DNA of 64,000 nt from UBA5072 sp963822145 (GTDB lineage Bacteria; Bacteroidota; Bacteroidia; Bacteroidales; UBA10428): contig CAWGGG010000001.1 in NCBI GenBank assembly GCA_963822145.1, positions 124,001 to 188,000 of the forward strand, in the 5' to 3' direction. Under the pieces are notes generated by a model that worked only from the letters and a program-made list of their open reading frames with translations, had not been told where the DNA came from and did not search any database. Shown here piece after piece: positions 26,104 through 35,046 of the stretch. How positions within the stretch are numbered: position 1 is the stretch's first letter; each line of letters starts with the position of its first letter. The translations under genes and the position numbers were made by a program.

Positions 26104-27492
26104 TCAGCCCACGAGTTGATGAATCTCGCGGATCATTTTGGAGGAAAGGGCATCAGCTTTCTCCGGAGTGGTGCTTTCACTGATTACCCTGATAATGGGT
26201 TCAGTATTGGATTTGCGCAGGTGCACCCATTCCTTGTCGAAATCAATCCGTATGCCGTCACGGTCATTAATCGGAAATTCCTTGTATTTCTCCCGCACAG
26301 CCATAATCAGTGCATCCACATCAACATCCGGCCGGAGCTCAATTTTATTTTTAGAATTGTAATAATCGGGATACGATTTTCTCAATTCAGAGCACTTTTT
26401 ACCTGATTTGGCCAGGTGGGTGAGGAAGAGGGCAATGCCCACCAGGGCATCACGGCCATAGTGAAGGCCCGGATATATGATGCCGCCGTTGCCTTCCCCG
26501 CCGATCACCGCACGGGTCTTTTTCATCTCGTTAACCACATTCACCTCTCCAACCGGCGCTGCGGTATAAATGCCCCCGTATTGTTGTGTAACATCCCTCA
26601 GGGCCATGGTGGAGGAAAGGTTTGAAACCGTATTTCCAGGTTCCTGGCCGAGTATATAATCAGCAACAGCAACCAGGGTATATTCCTCGCCGAACATGGA
26701 TCCATCCTCATTCACAATTACCAGGCGGTCCACGTCAGGATCTACGACAAAACCTACATCAGCCCTGCTTTTAAGCATCTCACACGAAATATCGCCGAGG
26801 TGCTGCGGCAGGGGCTCGGGATTATGGGGGAAGAGTCCGGTTGGCGTGCAATAAAGCTCAATAATTTCACTCACACCCAGTTTCTTCAACAGCGCTGGTA
26901 AAATGATTCCACCAACAGAATTCACACAATCGATGACCACTTTGAATCCAGCCTGCCTGATGGTTTCAACGTCAACGTGCTTCATCTCCAATACAGCATT
27001 GATGTGTATATCGTCCATCCCAGTGAACCTGGTGATCCGGCCCAGCCCTTCTACCGGTGTGTATTCCACGCGGTCAGTGGCGGCAATGGCAAGCAATTCC
27101 AATCCATCTCCGGCAGAAATAAATTCACCTGCTGCATTCAGAAGTTTCAGGGCATTCCATTGCCCCGGGTTATGGCTGGCCGTCAGAATGATCCCTCCAT
27201 CAGCCTGGTGATGGGTAACCCCAACCTCAACAGTTGGTGTAGTGGCGAATCCCAGGTCAATAACATGAATGCCCATGCCCATCAATGTTGATCCGACAAG
27301 CATAGAAACCATCTCTCCGGATGTCCGGGCATCCCGGCCCAGCACCACGGTATACACCTCCTTTTTCTGTCTCGATTTCAATTGCGATCCGAAGGCCGAG
27401 GTAAAACGCACAATATCAAGCGGTGTGAGTGAATCTCCGGGCAAACCGCCAATAGTACCGCGTATTCCCGAGATGGACTTAATTAATGTCAT
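26104..27492 (-). CDS. glmM: Phosphoglucosamine mutase (GlmM-like phosphohexomutase)
   Basis: A 462-residue alpha-D-phosphohexomutase. The phosphoserine loop is TASHNPGQWN, the metal loop DPDVDRLVI, the sugar-binding loop GGEGNGGII and the phosphate-binding end RKSNTEPIIRVISES. GlmM turns glucosamine 6-phosphate to the 1-phosphate for cell-wall precursors; phosphomannomutase activity is the alternative. The ATG at 27492 gives MTLIKSISGIRGTIGG, the usual GlmM start. It is first in the operon running to 20519. Confidence 0.92.
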   Translation of the reverse strand: MTLIKSISGIRGTIGGLPGDSLTPLDIVRFTSAFGSQLKSRQKKEVYTVVLGRDARTSGEMVSMLVGSTLMGMGIHVIDLGFATTPTVEVGVTHHQADGGIILTASHNPGQWNALKLLNAAGEFISAGDGLELLAIAATDRVEYTPVEGLGRITRFTGMDDIHINAVLEMKHVDVETIRQAGFKVVIDCVNSVGGIILPALLKKLGVSEIIELYCTPTGLFPHNPEPLPQHLGDISCEMLKSRADVGFVVDPDVDRLVIVNEDGSMFGEEYTLVAVADYILGQEPGNTVSNLSSTMALRDVTQQYGGIYTAAPVGEVNVVNEMKKTRAVIGGEGNGGIIYPGLHYGRDALVGIALFLTHLAKSGKKCSELRKSYPDYYNSKNKIELRPDVDVDALIMAVREKYKEFPINDRDGIRIDFDKEWVHLRKSNTEPIIRVISESTTPEKADALSSKMIREIHQLVG

Positions 27493-27552
27493 GGCTGTTT
27501 TTTTGAGGTCTATATTATTATAAGCGCTATTATTTTAGTAATTTTAAGATTC

Positions 27553-27560
27553 CAAAATTA
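27553..27560 (-). promoter_or_regulatory. -7 box of the glmM operon
   Basis: On the minus strand TAATTTTG matches TAnnTTTG, about 60 bases upstream of the glmM ATG, in the 110-base gap shared with the divergent rluB gene. No good -33 element is seen. Confidence 0.4.
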
Positions 27561-27602
27561 TAAATAATCTCCCACACTGTTTAACCCTAAATTCGGAACA
27601 TA

Positions 27603-28469
27603 ATGGTAATAGCCAGAAGTCCCCGAAAACCAAGCGCTGCGTCAAAAAAAAGCAGTTCACCTGCGGCAGGAAAATCCAGAAAAAAAACAGAACGCAAAGT
27701 GATCGGCGCCAAAAGGCCGCTCAAAGAGATCCCCAAGACGGGTCATGAAAGCGACCTGATCCGGCTGAACAAATACATAGCCAGTACAGGCGTGTGTTCA
27801 CGGCGTGAGGCCGATGAATTTATACGTGCCGGGCTTGTCACTGTAAACGGCAAGCTAGTAACGGAGATGGGGGTCAAGGTTAGTCCCGGGGACCTGGTGA
27901 AATACAATGGCGAGACCCTGCGTGAAGAAAAGAAGGTCTACATTCTAATGAATAAGCCCAAGGATTATATCACTACGGTTGAAGATCCCCATGCTAAAAA
28001 GACTGTACTTGAACTCATCAAAGGTGCCTGCAAGGAAAGGGTTTACCCGGTAGGTCGCCTTGACCGGAATACAACGGGTATTCTGCTGCTGACGAATGAC
28101 GGAGAACTGACGAAACGTCTGACGCACCCCAAATTTGAGAAGCTTAAAATCTACCATGTTCACCTGAACAAGAATCTTAAACATGCGGATATGGATAAGA
28201 TTGCTTCCGGAATTTCGCTGGAGGATGGATTCATTAAAGCCGACAGCATCAGTTATGCTGATCCGGTAGACAAATCCCAGGTGGGAATCGAGATCCATTC
28301 GGGCCGCAATCACATTGTGCGCCGGATCTTTGAAAGCCTCGGGTATGAGATAGCAAAACTCGACCGGGTTTACTTTGCCGGCCTGACCAAGAAAAACCTT
28401 CATCGTGGAGAATGGCGATTTCTTACAGAGAAGGAAATCTCCGTGCTGAAAATGAATGCTTTTAAATAA
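27603..28469 (+). CDS. rluB: rRNA pseudouridine synthase, RluB/RsuA family
   Basis: A 288-residue protein. Residues 1-48 are a Lys/Ser-rich tail, common in Bacteroidota RluB homologues. An S4 RNA-binding domain follows (RLNKYIASTGVCSRREADEFI) and then the synthase domain with the catalytic aspartate in GRLDRNTTGILLL and the end motif GRNHIVRRIFESLGYEI. It should convert a uridine of 23S rRNA to pseudouridine, probably the RluB site 2605, though RsuA/RluE/F specificity cannot be ruled out. Its stop codon touches that of the convergent phosphatase gene. Confidence 0.93.
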   Translation: MVIARSPRKPSAASKKSSSPAAGKSRKKTERKVIGAKRPLKEIPKTGHESDLIRLNKYIASTGVCSRREADEFIRAGLVTVNGKLVTEMGVKVSPGDLVKYNGETLREEKKVYILMNKPKDYITTVEDPHAKKTVLELIKGACKERVYPVGRLDRNTTGILLLTNDGELTKRLTHPKFEKLKIYHVHLNKNLKHADMDKIASGISLEDGFIKADSISYADPVDKSQVGIEIHSGRNHIVRRIFESLGYEIAKLDRVYFAGLTKKNLHRGEWRFLTEKEISVLKMNAFK

Positions 28470-31400
28470 TCAGATTTTAATGCCCATGAATAGTACATCA
28501 TCTACCTGATCGTAATTCTCTTTCCACAGGTTGAAAGTGCTCTTTACATGATTGTACTGTTCCTCCATGGGCTTCTGGTGGATATCCTGGAGCAGGTTTT
28601 TCAGCCGTACCATCTTGAATTTCTTACCCATCGGCCCGCCAAACTGATCGGAATAACCATCGGAGAACATGTAGATCAGATCGCCTTTGCTCAGTTGCAG
28701 GCCTTCATCTTCAAACAGGTTCTCTTCCCTGTCATAATGCCCTCCTACCGAATTGCGACTGCCTTTTACAAAGATCTCTTCCCCATTGCGGTAGATGATC
28801 ATAGGCCGCATGGCTGATGCATATCTTACATAATGTGTTTTCAGGTCGATTTCACAAACAATGATATCCATCCCATCACTTGGCTTGGTACCATCATCCT
28901 GGTTCTGATTCAGGGTATTTCTCAACTCACAGTCAAGCACCTGCAGTACCTGTGAAGGTGAATTGCCGGCCTCCCGGGTACAGATATCCTTGATGAGGGT
29001 GGAACCTATCATCGACATGAAGGCTCCGGGTACGCCATGACCGGTGGAATCGGCACATACGATGGTGAACTTGTTGTTGTTTACCTGGTCGAACCAGTAA
29101 AAATCGCCGCTAACAATATCCCGGGGACTATAGAACACAAAGCAACCTGAGAAGTGCTGCTGCAGGCGCCTGATTGGTGGCAGCATACTGGTTTGTATGC
29201 GCTTGGCATAGTTGATGCTGTCGGTTATATCCCGGTTTTTAATTTCAATTACCTCTTTCTGCTCAACCACCTCTTTGGTGCGCAAGACCAACTCCCGTTC
29301 GAGATATTCCTGCAACTGTTTTTGTTTCCGTTCCCTGAATTTAATAATAAAGTAAACAGAGGAAACCAGGGACAAGCATGCCAGGACTATGAACCACCAG
29401 GTTTTCCAGAAAGGTGGTTTGATCCTGATCTTAATGGCCACCGGGGTTTCCTGGCTAAGTCCCTCACTGTTGAACGACTGGAGGTAAAAGGTATAAACCC
29501 CGTCTTCGATCCTGGGATACAAGGCAAAGGTCTGGGAAGTCACTTCGGACCAATCCAGATCAAACCCATCCAGTTTGTACTGGTAGCGTACTGCCTGGGG
29601 ATCACTGTAATTTAAACCGATAAACTCGATTCTCAACTTGTATAGGCGGTAAGGCAGCACAATTTCCTTGTCAAAAGCATAAACCTTATCCGAAATCATC
29701 AGGCTGACGATGTTGGTAAAAGGCGGTAGCTTCCTCTTGTTTTCCTTTGACGGGTCATAAGAAACCAGACCCTCTGTAGTGCCAAAATGTACCAGTCCGG
29801 TTTTATCCATAAAAACAGCATTCGGATTGCAATCGCCTGTCATGCCTATGTTTTTGTCATAAACACTGACCCTGGAGTTTTCGGTATTGATGCGGCTTAT
29901 TCCCAGCCGGTGCCCTACCCACATGGTATTGTCAGATCCTTTGACGATGCTGTAAGCGAAATTTGCTTTCAGGCCGGTGATCATAGTAAATTGATACACT
30001 GTATCATTCTTGAAACAAATTACTCCGTCGCCATACGTAGTTGCCCAAATCCCCCCTTCATTATCCTCGGCAATAGATTTGAACTCTATCTCATCATTCC
30101 CTGTAGGGTAAATATTGACGATCTTACCCGCTGTCGTCATCGTATAAATGCCTTTTGTCCGGGTAGCCAGTAACAACCTCCCCTTGCTATCGATGAAAAG
30201 ATGTTCGATGTTGTTGTGCGGCAATCCTTCTTCGGTAGTATAATGCGCTGCAATATTCAAATCGTTGTCAAATACATAAATTCCATCTTTGGTACCTGCA
30301 TACAGATGCTGCTCATCTTTAACAATGGAACTCACCTGGTTTCCAAGGGAATTTGCTTCATAGGCTATTTTGCGGGCAGCAGTTCCGGTTACATCCATGG
30401 TGAAAAGGCCGTTTCTTTCGGTGCCAATGAACAACTTTCTCCCGGACAGGTGCAGGGCGGTGACCCTGTCAGCCGGCACACTGGTAATCCTGATGGCGGC
30501 TTTATCTTTGCCTTTGTTATACCGGAACAGTCCACCCGGTCCACCCATAAAAAATTCTCCTTCATCGGTTACTGCTACGGACTGAATGTCATGTTCAAGG
30601 CCACTGATATCCTGTCTCAGGAATGAAAATACCTGGCCCGAAAACAAGTTGAGCCCGCCACCATATGTGGCAATCCAGATATTGCCTTCCATATCTTCAA
30701 ATACCTTCTTGATGGCGTTCTCTGTAAGACCATTCTGCTTGTTATACCAGACCACTGAGGTAAAGTCGCCGTCAGTACCCGGTTTCCCAAGCCTGCAGAG
30801 GCCGCTCCTCAACGTGCTAACCCATAGCTGCCTGTCAGAACTTTCAAAAACCGATTGCACATTTTCCTTTTCCAACCGGCTGGATTTACCCACTGGAGAG
30901 AGCGTGTATTTACCCCCCTGCCATATCAGTCTGAAGACTCCTTTGTCTTCTGCAGCTATCCAAAAGGTATTGGCAGCAACTGAGGGTTGAATATCCTGGA
31001 TCTTAATCAGGTCCAGCTCCGGTAATCTCATAATCAGGGTAGCCCTGCTTCCTGTCTCATCCAGGTCATATACGGCTAGGCCATCCTGAGATCCCAGAAG
31101 CATAGTTTTTTCCAGCATCTGGAGTACCGTATACATGCCTGTCTCCACACCGGTAACAATTGTAGCCTTTCCTGTGGCTGTATTCATCACGTAAACGCCA
31201 TTGTTCAATGTGGAATAAAGGAGATGGCTTTCATCCAGGGCTGCAAAACCAGTCACTGCACTGTTGAGTTTTATACCTGTTATAACGGTAGTAAAAGTAT
31301 GGCCGTCATAGCGGGCAATATCCCCGCTCTGATAGCCGAACCACAATACACCGCGGCCATCTCTGTAACTCACTCCGGCTACTTCGTTCCCCAGGGAATC

Positions 31401-31622
31401 CTGTAAAATATCCGTATTGAAGACTGTACCATCGAACCGGCAAAGGCCCTGTCCAGTGCCCAGCCAAAGATAACCATGGTTGTCCTGGTTCACGGTATAC
31501 ACAAACTGATGTGTAATGCCTTCGTTTAATCCAAATTGGCTGATCCGATATTCCTGGGAAACAACTGAACCGCTGATAAGAAGGGATGCAACAGTTAAAA
31601 CCGTGCTGATTGCTTTATGCAT
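28470..31622 (-). CDS. Periplasmic propeller sensor with cytoplasmic SpoIIE-type PP2C phosphatase
   Basis: A 1050-residue one-component sensor. It has a signal peptide, a long two-component-regulator-propeller region (to about 650, repeats such as NIWIATYGGGLNLF), a Y_Y_Y domain (about 665-735), a membrane helix (739-762), a coiled coil (763-805) and a SpoIIE PP2C domain. Metal aspartates are visible in SGDFYW (D840), CADSTGHGVPGA (D858), SDGYSD (D988) and DQVDDV. It should sense an outside signal and dephosphorylate a cytoplasmic anti-sigma-antagonist-type partner. The ATG at 31622 (MHKAIS) is preferred to an upstream TTG. It closes the operon 39126-28470, 12 bases after the unknown exported protein. 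Confidence 0.9.
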   Translation of the reverse strand: MHKAISTVLTVASLLISGSVVSQEYRISQFGLNEGITHQFVYTVNQDNHGYLWLGTGQGLCRFDGTVFNTDILQDSLGNEVAGVSYRDGRGVLWFGYQSGDIARYDGHTFTTVITGIKLNSAVTGFAALDESHLLYSTLNNGVYVMNTATGKATIVTGVETGMYTVLQMLEKTMLLGSQDGLAVYDLDETGSRATLIMRLPELDLIKIQDIQPSVAANTFWIAAEDKGVFRLIWQGGKYTLSPVGKSSRLEKENVQSVFESSDRQLWVSTLRSGLCRLGKPGTDGDFTSVVWYNKQNGLTENAIKKVFEDMEGNIWIATYGGGLNLFSGQVFSFLRQDISGLEHDIQSVAVTDEGEFFMGGPGGLFRYNKGKDKAAIRITSVPADRVTALHLSGRKLFIGTERNGLFTMDVTGTAARKIAYEANSLGNQVSSIVKDEQHLYAGTKDGIYVFDNDLNIAAHYTTEEGLPHNNIEHLFIDSKGRLLLATRTKGIYTMTTAGKIVNIYPTGNDEIEFKSIAEDNEGGIWATTYGDGVICFKNDTVYQFTMITGLKANFAYSIVKGSDNTMWVGHRLGISRINTENSRVSVYDKNIGMTGDCNPNAVFMDKTGLVHFGTTEGLVSYDPSKENKRKLPPFTNIVSLMISDKVYAFDKEIVLPYRLYKLRIEFIGLNYSDPQAVRYQYKLDGFDLDWSEVTSQTFALYPRIEDGVYTFYLQSFNSEGLSQETPVAIKIRIKPPFWKTWWFIVLACLSLVSSVYFIIKFRERKQKQLQEYLERELVLRTKEVVEQKEVIEIKNRDITDSINYAKRIQTSMLPPIRRLQQHFSGCFVFYSPRDIVSGDFYWFDQVNNNKFTIVCADSTGHGVPGAFMSMIGSTLIKDICTREAGNSPSQVLQVLDCELRNTLNQNQDDGTKPSDGMDIIVCEIDLKTHYVRYASAMRPMIIYRNGEEIFVKGSRNSVGGHYDREENLFEDEGLQLSKGDLIYMFSDGYSDQFGGPMGKKFKMVRLKNLLQDIHQKPMEEQYNHVKSTFNLWKENYDQVDDVLFMGIKI

Positions 31623-31634
31623 AGGATTCAAGAA

Positions 31635-32603
31635 TTACTTAACCGGTTTCTTAGCAGCAACTTCTGACTTATACTTGGGTACGCCTCCGATGGGAATCAC
31701 GTAAAAAGGCAGGAGCTCACCATACTGGTTGCGGACATTGACTACTACATTGTTGTTTTTTACCGGTGGTGTTTTACGTTTAATGAATTGGATATCGAGG
31801 GAAGTATTTTTTTCTTCATCGAAGATCTTGAATTCGTCTTCGACCCAGTTATCTTCTGCAGATACTTTGCTCAGCTGTCCCTTGCGGGCTACCGACACTG
31901 TGCGGATCAATCCATCCGAGTCCCAATCGAAATTGGACAGTTTCACCGAAATTGTCCGGTCATCAACAAAGGGATAGATGTGTGAAACCTCGTTCGGATT
32001 GTCATACATGCGGAAGGAATACTCGTATGCAAATGCATTGGCGCCTTCAATTTGCTTGTTTTCGTCCATCTTGGTGGAAAGATAGTACCGGTAAAGGTTC
32101 CCGTCATCACCAGCATTACCGTCACAAATAACTTTAAACACATACCCGTTGAATTTCTGAACAAATTCACCCTCTGAAGGATTTAGAGGGCCGAAAGTAT
32201 ACCATTTGTTGTCGTAATCGGTTTGGTTTCCAAAGGTTTTTGAAGCCAGCATGTTCCCGCTTCTATAATTGCCTTTTGGCGATGTTTCCTGAGCATCTTT
32301 ATTGGTATAACATTCTTTCCCGCCATACACAGAATAAGTCATCCGGGTATCAAAAATGCCATTCAGTTCATCCGTATTCCCACTGATATCAGCATCAAAA
32401 ACCCGGATATAAAAAGGCTGAGAATAATCCTTGGGAATAAGAAAAAAGAAGGTTGAAGAAAAATCATCATCCCCCCAGGAAGTTGCTGCTTTCGGACCAA
32501 AGGTCATGAGATAAGGAATGTTTTCATCACCCGCCGGTACCGGCTGTGCTTTCAGCACAAGCGCTGCAAAAGCTATGGGTATTAATAAAACTAAATATTT
32601 CAT
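31635..32603 (-). CDS. Exported protein of unknown function
   Basis: A 322-residue protein with a signal peptide (MKYLVLLIPIAFAALVLKAQ). I do not recognise the family. The body is rich in aromatic and acidic residues (FYIRVFDADISGNTDEL, FDWDSDGLIRTVSVAR) and looks beta-rich; the C-terminus is basic (EVAAKKPVK). It lies between the PD40-PKD gene (93 bases upstream) and the phosphatase sensor (12 bases downstream), so it is a candidate ligand or partner for the sensor. That role is inferred from position only. Confidence 0.75.
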   Translation of the reverse strand: MKYLVLLIPIAFAALVLKAQPVPAGDENIPYLMTFGPKAATSWGDDDFSSTFFFLIPKDYSQPFYIRVFDADISGNTDELNGIFDTRMTYSVYGGKECYTNKDAQETSPKGNYRSGNMLASKTFGNQTDYDNKWYTFGPLNPSEGEFVQKFNGYVFKVICDGNAGDDGNLYRYYLSTKMDENKQIEGANAFAYEYSFRMYDNPNEVSHIYPFVDDRTISVKLSNFDWDSDGLIRTVSVARKGQLSKVSAEDNWVEDEFKIFDEEKNTSLDIQFIKRKTPPVKNNNVVVNVRNQYGELLPFYVIPIGGVPKYKSEVAAKKPVK

Positions 32604-32695
32604 AGGTCCAATACGGATTATTGTTCGATTCGGTACTAGCTATACGATAAAAAACAGGAATGGATTCATTTTAGGACTGAATCCTTTAAAGTTGA

Positions 32696-34129
32696 TCATT
32701 CCTCAGGTTTAACCACCACAATTTTCCGGGTCACGCAGCTTCTCCGCACAGGTTCATCCGGATTATCTTTTTTATCGGTTACCCCTAAGATCACGTTATA
32801 AGTGCCAGGGTATGCAAAGTGGTGAGCCGATGCCGTTCCCTCGGCACGAAAACCATCACCGTAATCCCAGTAGTATTTGTCAATTGTGAAATCTTTCAGA
32901 TAGGACTCGTTCCCGTTAAAATGGATTTCTTCACCGCCAGACACTGTTTCGGGTGCCTGAATGTATGCCTGTTCAATCTTTTCGACGACAAAAGTGTGAC
33001 TGGCCTGGCTCAGCAGTACCTCGCGGGAGAGCTTATCCACTATATTAAGCTGAACAAGATAAGTATCGGGTCTGGCGAAACAATGCTCGGCCTCAAGTGC
33101 CCTGATGGTAGTTCCGTCACCCAGGTCCCATTCATAGGCAAAGGTAGTGGTATCAACTTCATTGTTATTGGGCTCATAGAATACAAAACAATAGTCGTTT
33201 TCCTGCTGATCCGGGCAGTTTAAAAAGGTGGGCAGGTTGGACCATGCGGAAAAAATATCGGCAGATCCGGAACGGTTCGAAACGAAATAGCCCGTATCGG
33301 ATGCCGCATTCATAATCAGCCCGTAATCATCGCTTCTGGAATTGAACGGCTCCGTCATGGCCTGCGGTTTCTGCCATTCTCCGGCAATGGCCACAGTATA
33401 ATACAAATCGAGATCGCCCCTCTGGTTATGACCCCTGGAGGCAAAATACAGCCTGCCACTCGCATGATAGAACGGGAAAACCTCATTTTTTGATGTATTA
33501 ACAGTTCCTCCCAGGTTTTTGGGCTGTCCCCACCGTCCATTTTCGAGTTTTGAAACATAGATATCAAATCCGCCAAAACCACCCGGCGCATCAGAACAGA
33601 AAAACAGCAATGTACCATCATCTGAGAGACTGGGGTATCCGGTATTGTAATCCGGCCTGTTAAACCTGAACTGTGTAAGATTGGTCCATTCTCCTCCCGA
33701 ATGTTCTGCGCTGAAGATTCCGAATGTGGTATCCTGGCGGTTCCGGTTGCGCATGCTTACGGAAACATCTATCGTACGGGTAAAATAAATTGTTTTGCCA
33801 TCTTTACTGAAAGTTGACGGACCTTCAAACAAAAAGGTCGTTAGTTCTTTTGACAAGAGGTGGGGACTTTCAAATTTCCCGGGCTTTTTCTGTTCAGTTT
33901 GATAGAGATTGGTCAACGGATTGTTGTCCAGATCGGTATAGCTCATAAAGAAATCCTGCTTCCTGTCGGAACAAAAAACAAGGCTGTTCTGATAAAAAGC
34001 GGGAGCCAGCTCTTTAGCCGCTGTATTGAGGGGAAGTCGCCTGACTGAATAGTGATTTTGTGAAAAAACAGGGATACCCGACAAGGCCATCAGGAAGATA
34101 CAGGATAATATTTTTCGGTAGGACCGCAT
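32696..34129 (-). CDS. Exported PD40 propeller protein with PKD domains
   Basis: A 477-residue protein: signal peptide (to about FSQ at 24), a WD40-like PD40 beta-propeller (about 30-290, with PSLSDDGTLLFFCSD and FYHASGRLYFASRGH), then two PKD domains (YEWDLGDGTT and YYWDYGDGF). It resembles the front half of the PorE-like protein but lacks an OmpA domain. Its place five bases after the PorP/SprF gene suggests a periplasmic or surface part of the same apparatus. Confidence 0.85.
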   Translation of the reverse strand: MRSYRKILSCIFLMALSGIPVFSQNHYSVRRLPLNTAAKELAPAFYQNSLVFCSDRKQDFFMSYTDLDNNPLTNLYQTEQKKPGKFESPHLLSKELTTFLFEGPSTFSKDGKTIYFTRTIDVSVSMRNRNRQDTTFGIFSAEHSGGEWTNLTQFRFNRPDYNTGYPSLSDDGTLLFFCSDAPGGFGGFDIYVSKLENGRWGQPKNLGGTVNTSKNEVFPFYHASGRLYFASRGHNQRGDLDLYYTVAIAGEWQKPQAMTEPFNSRSDDYGLIMNAASDTGYFVSNRSGSADIFSAWSNLPTFLNCPDQQENDYCFVFYEPNNNEVDTTTFAYEWDLGDGTTIRALEAEHCFARPDTYLVQLNIVDKLSREVLLSQASHTFVVEKIEQAYIQAPETVSGGEEIHFNGNESYLKDFTIDKYYWDYGDGFRAEGTASAHHFAYPGTYNVILGVTDKKDNPDEPVRRSCVTRKIVVVKPEE

Positions 34130-34134
34130 TGTTG

Positions 34135-35046
34135 TTAAAATATCGTTGGATTTGAGGCTTTAATCTTATACCCAAAGTTATATTCTAGGGCAATTTCAAA
34201 AGAGTTCCGGTTATAGGAATTGATCTCATTCAGCCCGTAATCATAGGCAATACCTAAGCGCAACTGGTATGTAAGTTTACAATCGAGCAACATGACAATG
34301 GCCTGCTTGGTTCGATAGGAAGCGCCTACCCGAAAAACTTCATGGTACAACAGGTTAAGGCCGATATCTGCAATTACGCCACCGGCTTTGTCGTATTCAA
34401 CCAAACCTGAAGGCTGCAACTGCCACTTATCTGCCAGATTGAAGTTAATACCGGCAGTGAGATAATAGGCATACTTGTTAAAATCGTGGTATGCCTTTAC
34501 CTCGCCGGACTCATTGGTCTCATAACCCAGGATGAGCGGAACGGAGATGCCGGTGTAAAACTTCCTGGTGTAATAATAAACACCAAAACCAAAATTGGGC
34601 TGGAGGTAACTGCTTGATTTTTCACCGAAAACGACATCATCGTTGCCAAGGTCAATTTGTTCGTAGTTACCGGTTGCAATTCCCCCTTTAAGTCCCAGGG
34701 CCAGTTTTCCGTTACCGACGTTCAAACGGTGGGCGTAGTTCATGTAAAATCCGGTATATTTGCGTAATCCTATGCTTTCATTCATCACCAGGAATCCGAG
34801 CCCCATTTTGGTATTTTTAAAGGGTGTATGGATGCCCAGGATATTGTAGGTGGGAGCTCCCTCAAATCCCATCCATTGGTTACGGTGCGACAGACTCACA
34901 CTAAGCATCTCCCTGCTGCCGGCATAGGCCGGGTTGATTGCCAGTCCGTTAAAGCTGTAATGGCTGTAAAGCAGGGCCTTTTCCTGCGCCTGGAGCCACT
35001 GGACAGCGGTAAGACAAATCAATAATAAGATGAATAATCTGCGCAT
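34135..35046 (-). CDS. PorP/SprF family T9SS outer-membrane protein
   Basis: A 303-residue outer-membrane beta-barrel of the PorP/SprF family, recognised from YSHYSFNGLAINPAYAGS after the signal peptide (cleaved near LQA-Q), QWMGFEGAPTYNILGIHTP, and the barrel strands ending FEIALEYNFGYKI. SprF proteins are needed for surface delivery of their adjacent type B sorting-domain substrate. Here the start codon at 35046 directly abuts the stop of such a substrate (35047), the classic SprB-SprF pairing. Confidence 0.93.
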   Translation of the reverse strand: MRRLFILLLICLTAVQWLQAQEKALLYSHYSFNGLAINPAYAGSREMLSVSLSHRNQWMGFEGAPTYNILGIHTPFKNTKMGLGFLVMNESIGLRKYTGFYMNYAHRLNVGNGKLALGLKGGIATGNYEQIDLGNDDVVFGEKSSSYLQPNFGFGVYYYTRKFYTGISVPLILGYETNESGEVKAYHDFNKYAYYLTAGINFNLADKWQLQPSGLVEYDKAGGVIADIGLNLLYHEVFRVGASYRTKQAIVMLLDCKLTYQLRLGIAYDYGLNEINSYNRNSFEIALEYNFGYKIKASNPTIF

